Source: Owenia fusiformis
Lineage: Eukaryota > Annelida > Polychaeta > Sabellida > Oweniidae
Assembly (NCBI GenBank): GCA_903813345.2
Contig: CAIIXF020000010.1
Span: 22,765,181-22,829,180, forward strand
Reading direction: 5' to 3'
Length of the DNA stretch: 64,000 bases
Position numbers and translations under genes: made by a program. This document shows, piece by piece, positions 57,665 through 64,000 of this stretch. The notes under the pieces were generated by a model, which was not told where the DNA came from, did no database searches, and was given only the letters and a program-made list of their open reading frames with translations. Numbering within the stretch: the stretch's first letter is position 1; every line of letters begins with the position of its first letter.

Positions 57665-60600
57665 TGTGGCGAAGTTGAGTCTCTCTTCTTTTACAAAACA
57701 TGAAAACAAATAAAGTTTAAAATACTAATTTATTAAAGAAAAGTTAAAGTCCAAAATATCATTTCAATCGGCTACTTACAGTTTTTGGTTTGTCCCGAGT
57801 TCACGCAACGAGGTTCTGAGGATTTCAGACAAAATTGCCCCTTTTATACCCAATTTTTTTATGTGGGCCCCACCAAAATAAGGGGTCTTATCCAATGAAA
57901 TCCCCTAAAAACCCATTAACAAAAATTGGCCGGAAAGAAGTGTGAAAAATTATATGAAGATTAATTATCAACATGCCAGATTTCTGCCCACATTATTTTC
58001 TAAAAAGTTGAAAAGTTCCCATTTATTTCAGTTTTTGTTGAAACTTTTGAGACAGGTATGATTAATAACTGAATCCCAGAACCTCGGTTCAGACAATTCT
58101 CATGAACTTTTTACCTTACTCATTTAAACCATTAAGTCATTATCTCTTCAAAATACATGTTTTATAATATTTTAAACAATAAAAGTTAGCAAATTCCTTA
58201 TACATATACATTACAATGTTTTTCATATATCAAAATGTATATTTCACCTACAAAATACTGATTTTTGGTCAATTTGTACATCATCACCCATCAATTTATC
58301 ATATCCTATTGTTTTACCAAAATGACATCATATACCAATATGTTTTTATGAATCTATGGAAGCTAGACAAAACATCATTAATTGAATATGATAGCTTCTT
58401 GGCTTCATTTAAAGTTATACTGTCACTCAATAGACTAGACTTCCCCCTTTCTTGGAACCACTTCTTGCCATTGGCTATGTGATTTACCTGTCAAATCTAC
58501 CATCAGTCCTTACTATAAAACATGTTCAATTGAATGCAAGATATCTTTATCTAAGTTTAACTTTGTTATTCTGCAACATCCATAGATATTTAAGATTGTG
58601 TCATTGAGTTCAAGGTAAAATTGATAAATTACTAAATTAATAACATTTTCCATTTTAGAAGCCTAAATTAATTTTACAAAAATTAAATGGAAGTGAACAA
58701 TTTCTTCTTGTTTTACATTATGATGTCTTATTCGAAAGTTGTTTATATTCACATGCCAAGAAATGATGTATCTTCAATGTCTACAGTAAACAAAGCTTCC
58801 AGTTCCCAAAACATTCTGCCGTTATGATGATATCAGCACAACGGAAGTATTTATCCTAAGATTTCTGTATTTGTAAGGGTCAAGATTGCAGTAAAAAATC
58901 CCATTGACGACCATTATAACGTTTCATTTCATAATATATTCATGGGCACAGATCTAGCTCAGCGAAACAGTGCCCAGTGTTCATTGGAGTCTTGTCTAGC
59001 TTGCCGTTACAAAATAAGCATACGGTGACCACACCGTTTTTGAGATAACTGAATCTGGAGAGAGCTACCACCGTAAAGCTACCTGTTTCAGAAAATTATT
59101 CTGCTCTACATAGTCTCAAAAATCACTCCGCCATCTATAAAAATTCTGTTTCTAACCAAACTTGTAAATGTTTCCTGATAGATTAGTACTTACCCTATCG
59201 AGAATAAACCTTGATTCATTTATCAAACACTAGATGGCGCTGCGACGGGACAGAAAAGGAGAAAGAGCTTTTTATACAGAAAACCAAATAACCAACGGTA
59301 ACCGCTAGTATCCCTACTCCGGACTATATTCTAATAGTGACACGGTTGAATGATTTTGTGCCAGAAATCTTGTTTTTCTTAAACATAAGAGTGTTTCAAG
59401 ACTTTTTGTGCAATTTAAGCCCAATCGCATCAATAGAAGAGCTTTTATAGCTGCTTTGTTAACCCCGGGGTCATTTATTTTAGGGCCATGCAGTTTTATA
59501 CCTAACTGACCATTTTTGCAATAGAAATACTGCTACTCGCTATGGCTTAACAAAAATTCACAATATTTAGCATGTCAAAACGTTTATTCGCACTTCCATA
59601 ATGTTTATTGCCAAAATCACTGAACCATGAAACAGAAAAATGGTCAAATCTAGTCATTTTTGATCAGAGATTACCCCAAATTAGCCATTATTTAGTGATT
59701 AATTTTCAGTAAATGAGCTTCTATATTAAATTATCATATCAGTTTTGCATAGCAATGTTCTTGTTTTAATTACATGCATGTTAGTAACTGTTTTCAGCCA
59801 TATTTAGTCAGTCTATTGGGTTAAATGTGTCAAATTTGTCATATATTTTCAAGAAAAATTCAGACACAAAGGAAAAAGCTGTATTACATGCTATGATAAT
59901 GGCTAAATCCTTAAATTCGGTAATAATTTGATAAAAGCCTGTCAACAACCTCTTAAAACCAGCACTAACAGCCCTATTGTGCTATCCTGTAACAAAATAC
60001 AGGCCAAAAATGGCCAAAACCTGTGATTTTTAGGTAAAAAATGAAAAATGCTGAATCAGCGAAAATCTAAATTGCTAATTCTTCAGATAATTTGATTTTT
60101 CTTAGAGATGCAAGGTACACATTGCTAAGAAAGTGTAATTTTTACAAAAATAACGCTATTTCCCACCCTAGTACTGTCACCACCCTGTTGCTAATAGGGT
60201 CAAGATTGCAGTAAAAAATCCCATTGACGACCATTATAACGTTTCATTTCATAATATATTCATGGGCACAGATCTAGCTCAGCGAAACAGTGCCCAGTGT
60301 TCATTGGAGTCTTGTCTAGCTTGCCGTTACAAAATAAGCATACGGTGACCACACCGTTTTTGAGATAACTGAATCTGGAGAGAGCTACCACCGTAAAGCT
60401 ACCTGTTTCAGAAAATTATTCTGCTCTACATAGTCTCAAAAATCACTCCGCCATCTATAAAAATTCTGTTTCTAACCAAACTTGTAAATGTTTCCTGATA
60501 GATTAGTACTTACCCTATCGAGAATAAACCTTGATTCATTTATCAAACACTAGATGGCGCTGCGACGGGACAGAAAAGGAGAAAGAGCTTTTTATACAGA

Positions 60601-60727
60601 AAACCAAATAACCAACGGTAACCGCTAGTATCCCTACTCCGGACTATATTCTAAGCAACATGTAGAGTATTCGAGATTATCATGACCTAAGTTTCAAAAA
60701 TCCAATGAAAAATCAAACTTTGTCACA
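57665..60727 (-). repeat. 5' LTR (right copy), split by the F2 array
   Basis: Identical to 51428-52712 as far as I could compare, but interrupted at 58877-60651 by the 1320-bp-unit tandem element. LTR sequence resumes with GCAACATGTAGAGTATTCG at 60655. Confidence 0.9.
58877..60651. mobile_element. Element F2: A-B-A tandem unit (1320 bp) inserted with TAA duplication
   Basis: Starts GGGTCAAGATTGCAG at 58877; the second copy starts at 60197 (period 1320) and stops after 455 bp. The layout is A (455 bp) - B (~862 bp) - A. TAA flanks both sides (58874-58876, 60652-60654), while the other LTR has a single TAA at the same place, showing a clean insertion. No reading frame, primer site, purine tract or clear TIR seen. 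Its junctions resemble those of array F1 read on the other strand. Confidence 0.85.
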
Positions 60728-60731
60728 AAAT

Positions 60732-61000
60732 GACAAATTAAACTCTTGCGCCAGGCTGGTTTTCGGGAGTGGTGACTTAGACAATGGCTTGAGACATCAC
60801 CCGCACATGTCATGCAGTCTGTGTTAATGGTGAGAGGTCTCGGTCGAGGGGTCTGGGAGACAAGGTCTAGTAGCTAAGCTTCCCCAAACCACCGTCAGTA
60901 TTTATGTGACAGGTAGATTGGTTGATCCTAGGGTTATGACATCTGTGTGTCATTTCCTGCAGTCTTCATTAATGTAGAGATAGGCTGGACATCCCGATCA
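60732..61000 (+). repeat. Repeat R, intact (empty-site) copy
   Basis: TTTTCGGGAGTGGTGACTTA, GACAATGGCTTGAGACATCA, then GTGAGAGGTCTCGGTCGAGG. The same order recurs at about 62532-62559 plus 63354-63560, there split by an insertion. Confidence 0.85.
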
Positions 61001-61069
61001 TTCAGTTGTGTTAGAGATAATTTTTGGTTAAGAAAAGTTGTGGTTTTGGTTTTGTGTTTAAGTTTCATG

Positions 61070-62110
61070 TATGGTGGTGTATCTTTTATGTTGATGGTAG
61101 ATATATTGGAAGAGTTGTAAATTCGTTCGTCTTTAGTACCATTTGGATGTGTGTAGTGTGAGTTTGTGGTGGGTTCCCCGTTTGTTAAAGGTTTGGGTGT
61201 TTAGTCTGGTGTTTGAGCTACGTGTTGGTCTGTGTGTAGTGGTGGTAGTATATCTTATTGTCAAGATATTAACTTGACTAGGGGATATATTTCGACGTGC
61301 TGGGTTGTATTTTGGCTTTATCGAAGTTTTGCATTATTTTGGTTCGTAAATTTCGTGTATGTTTGGCGGCGTTTGTGGTATCTATGTGGTGGCTAAGTTG
61401 TTTTTCAATGGTTTGGGTGTGTAGTGTCATGTCTGAGGTTCATTTTGGTGTGTGTGTTATGGTAGTAGCATCTCTTGTTGTTGAGATATTAATTTGGTTT
61501 TGGAGGCTGTCTTCCCGTGATTTCATTATGTTTTGATTATCCTGTGTTTGTGGTTTGTCGGGATCGTGTAGCGTATTGATTAATTGCATCAAGTTGCGGT
61601 CAGTTTGTTTCTTTTAATTTGTTTTGTTTGTTTGGTTTGTTGTTTACCCTTTATGGCGAGGTGTTTTTATTTTGATACGATGTGTGCGTTGGGGGAGTTG
61701 TTAGCTTGTTCGCGATTGGTTGTATTTTGGTTTTATCGGAGTTTTGTGGTAATTTGGGTTGTAAATTTCGTGTTTGTTTTGTGGCGTTTTTTGGTAAGTA
61801 AATGGTAGGTAAGTTGTTTTTCAACGATTTGGGTGTGTAGTGTCATGTCTAAACTTTATTTCGGTGTGTTTGTTATGATAGTAGCATCTCTTGTTGTTGA
61901 GATATTAACTTGAATTTGGAGGCTGTCTTCTTGTGATTTCATTATGTTTTGATTATCCTGTTTGTGTTTTGTCGGGATGGTGTATGCGTTTTGGTTAATT
62001 GTATCACGATATGGTCGGTTTGTTTGTTAAAATTTGTTTCGTTTGTTTTGTTTGTTGAAATGTGTTTTATATGATGTACGGGTAATGTGTTAGATAGTTG
62101 TATATGTTTG
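61070..62110 (+). repeat. GT-rich block with ~417-bp direct repeats
   Basis: The + strand is almost depleted of C and rich in G/T. GTAGCATCTCTTGTTGTTGA recurs at about 61464 and 61881, and a diverged version at about 61246. Hydrophobic open frames in this block result from GT-rich composition. No gene recognised. Confidence 0.7.
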
Positions 62111-62531
62111 TGTTTTATTTCCATTGTTCTTTAAGAATGGGTTGTTTATTCTAAATAGGGTTCCCGATTGGGGAAACCTGGTTTGGTTGGTCGTTTGTGA
62201 GTAAATGCGTTGTTTTTAAAGTATAAATCGGAGTGAGTGTTTATCTCCAAAGGTTTATAAAGTGTATATTTTTTTGTATTGCCGGGTCGGCAGAAAAAGA
62301 TTGTTGAATATATATTCGGCACGCTGATAAGAAATGTTTGGAACACCGAGTGTGGTGAGATGGTATAGTCCTTCTACTACAAAAAATGTGTCCGATCGTT
62401 TGTGAAATGAAATATACCTTGTAGTTGTCCATAAGCTGGGCAATGGGACATAGCCCGACGGTTTTTGTACTCAGGTTATTCACTTATTATGGGTTTATCC
62501 TTATGGCTAATGGAGACAGCCGTAATAACAT
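62111..62531. other. Spacer between GT-rich block and repeat R
   Basis: Contains short inverted words but no exon or named element that I recognise. Confidence 0.35.
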
Positions 62532-62559
62532 AGTTTTCGGGAGTGGTGACTTAGACAAT

Positions 62560-63353
62560 AGAGAATTTTCGTTATAAGTTGTTTCAAAAACTTATACGTA
62601 TACTTATAGTTTAAAGGGTCTTGTCGAACTAAAATCAATTCAAATTGATTTTCATAATCTGTACCAAGTGGGGCATAACTATTCCCGATATAGTCAAGCT
62701 CCATCATCAACTAGGGACTGCGAATACAATGTCCTTTGCTAGTGTCAATTATGAACACGATAAACTAAACGCTAGTTGACGGGTCCTTGTAGTGTACGAT
62801 AAACAAGACCCTTTAAAGTGAATCACTACACGAACGAGTCGTTCATTTCAAAGTTCTCATGAAATTATAAGGTCAATTTTTAAGTTTTTACGTATAAAAG
62901 GACCTTTATACGCAGATTATAAACTTACAGAGTTGGATCTCCGCATAGTATATGTGTGGACCTTATGACCAGAATGGCTTATTAAAATTAATCGGCTGAA
63001 TAGGCATAGTATCCAATCAAACAGCTCGACTCATTCATTAGCTGAACTAATTCTCCCTTCGTTATTTCTACAAGGTGATTCAAAACGATCATCTTCAAAA
63101 AATATATTTGAGAGTAGATAAATCTGTAAAACCCGTGTGCTATATCAGCCTATTTGATTCTAGAAAACACATATGACACAACTTAACATGCTTTACATCA
63201 AGGGGGTATGGATGGTATGCCATTGGTTCTTTTTATTACCGTCCTAGGAGATATTTCCCGACGAATTAGGAAATTATGAAACACCTTGTTTATTGGGTTT
63301 ATAAGTATAAGTATACGTGTAAGTTTTTAAAAAACTTATAACGAAAATACTCT
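62560..63353. mobile_element. 794-bp TIR element inserted in repeat R, AAT duplication
   Basis: AGAGAATTTTCGTTATAAGT at the left and the complement of the right end, AGAGTATTTTCGTTATAAGT, form ~50-bp TIRs that continue with CTTATACGTATACTTATA. AAT flanks both sides (62557-62559, 63354-63356), and the paralogous site at 60783-60785 has a single AAT. Noncoding. A 3-bp duplication with these ends does not identify a superfamily for me. Confidence 0.85.
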
Positions 63354-63559
63354 AATGTCTTGAGACATCACCCGTATAAACACGCACATGTCATGCAATC
63401 TGTGTTAATAGTGAGAGGTCTCGGTCGGGGGGCCTGGATACAAGGTCTAGTAGCTTAGCTTCCCCAAACCACAATCAGTACTTATGTGACAGGTAGAGTA
63501 TATTTGGTTGATCCTAGGGCTATGGCATTGGTATGTCATTTCCTATCGTCATTTATGTA

Positions 63560-64000
63560 GAGAAGGGCACAACACAATTTTGCACAAATCAACACAAAAC
63601 ACAATCAGACAGAACCAAATGGAATACCAAAACACCCAACCAACACTCTCTGAAAACAACACCAATCACACAACACAGTCTATCTCAACCAGATACCTCA
63701 TCCTACCGGGCACAACCCGCTACTCGACCAGCACAACACAATCACAACATAACACAGCCAATTTGAAATTTACATAGCTTAATGAGACACAACCCGATAC
63801 CAAACTTACACAGCCCAACCAGGCTCAACCATACAAACAACCACCAAAACACAATCGACTAACAAACTAACTCAATCGAGCACAACCAATAAACAAAGCA
63901 ACAAAACAATGCCAACGAGACGACCACCTCTCTGGAAACAACACCAATCACACAACGCAATCTGACACAACTAGATACCTCATCCTACTGGGCACAACCC
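63560..64000 (+). repeat. AC-rich block, complement-type composition of the GT-rich block
   Basis: From 63560 to the window end the + strand is A/C-rich (ACACAACACAATTTTGCACA, CAACACAGTCTATCTCAACC) with words such as ACCAATCACACAAC and AGATACCTCATCCTAC repeated about 280 bp apart. Its open frames are compositional. The block continues beyond the window. Confidence 0.65.

Larger units (their letters stand above)
51428..60727 (-). mobile_element. LTR retrotransposon fossil (Gypsy/Mag-like), internally broken
   Basis: Two long direct repeats (TGTGGCGAAG...CTTTGTCACA) bound the element, with AAAT duplications at 51424-51427 and 60728-60731. On the minus strand the 5' LTR is followed after two bases by a primer site TGGTGGCAGCGGTGGGAT, complementary to a tRNA-Leu 3' end. 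A purine tract (AGGTGGGAGGAA) precedes the 3' LTR. The ~4.95-kb interior keeps a gag-like part but no recognisable pol. Several breaks are present and it cannot be autonomous. The LTRs look identical where I compared them, so insertion was recent. Confidence 0.9.

Noticed and set aside
51979-58482. Identical 88-codon frame in two places (51979-52245 and 58216-58482)
   Set aside because: Both lie at the same position of the two LTRs. The identity is explained by LTR duplication; no sign of a protein family.
33245-60651. F1/F2 as ordinary LTR retroelements with repeat A as the LTR
   Set aside because: A does not have TG...CA ends, and I see no primer-binding site or purine tract next to A. The long direct repeats alone do not make it one.
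33245-60651. F1/F2 as Helitrons because A ends in CTAA
   Set aside because: No 3' hairpin before the CTAA, no TC start, and insertion duplicates TAA, whereas Helitrons insert without duplication.
61297-61808. Hydrophobic frames suggesting membrane proteins
   Set aside because: They arise from GT-rich composition (Val, Leu, Phe, Trp, Cys codons) in a repeated block.

Overview
This is AT-rich metazoan DNA, crowded with repeats and with short exons in large introns. The host genes, the abundance of foldback elements and the Leu-tRNA-primed LTR element suggest a mollusc, most likely a bivalve. That placement is inference; no rRNA, mtDNA or tRNA marker is present.

Three host genes can be read from splice sites and reading frame. 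(1) On the + strand, an interferon regulatory factor (IRF1/2-like) gene from the middle of its DNA-binding domain to its stop: exons 6508-6717, 7120-7193, 7409-7523, 9269-9295, 11951-12076, 15442-15572, 16015-16327 and 17035-17288. All join in one frame (415 codons); the first DBD exon(s) lie upstream of the window or were not found. (2) On the - strand, the first two coding exons (32481-32360 and 27895-27807) of a secreted cysteine-rich protein whose second exon resembles the N-terminal Cys-Cys-Pro-Gly-Trp module of fibrillins. (3) On the + strand, the first two exons (47165-47328 and 48110-48197) of TM2D2. Genes 2 and 3 are head to head, and each has an ETS-like site near its start. Without two insertions their start codons would be about 0.47 kb apart. 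A few weaker + strand exon candidates (26541-29589) lie inside the intron of gene 2.

Layout: 1-5360, a ~360-bp tandem family in two opposed arms; 6508-17360, the IRF gene, with a Harbinger-like transposon in one intron and a 2.2-kb 54-bp minisatellite in another; 17.4-24.1 kb, intergenic DNA with a Kunitz-like relic and two foldback elements; 24144-25798, a large palindromic element with a perfect 8-bp target duplication and mirrored tandem arrays; 26-32.5 kb, the - strand gene; 32887-33240, a TTAA-flanked MITE; 33245-47095, a 13.85-kb array of ten virtually identical 1338-bp units plus a 471-bp partial unit; 47165-51.4 kb, TM2D2 and its TE-filled intron; 51428-60727, an LTR retroelement fossil whose right LTR carries a second, related array (1320-bp unit); 60.7-64 kb, repeats with strong GT/AC strand asymmetry and one clean TIR insertion.

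The most interesting signal is the pair of noncoding tandem families at 33245-47095 and 58877-60651. They have similar unit length, the same repeat-A / spacer-B / repeat-A layout and recognisably homologous junctions when one is reverse-complemented. Both are flanked by a 3-bp TAA duplication. The two LTRs supply an empty site and a filled site that show the second family moved as a unit. No reading frame of useful length and no clear TIRs were seen.
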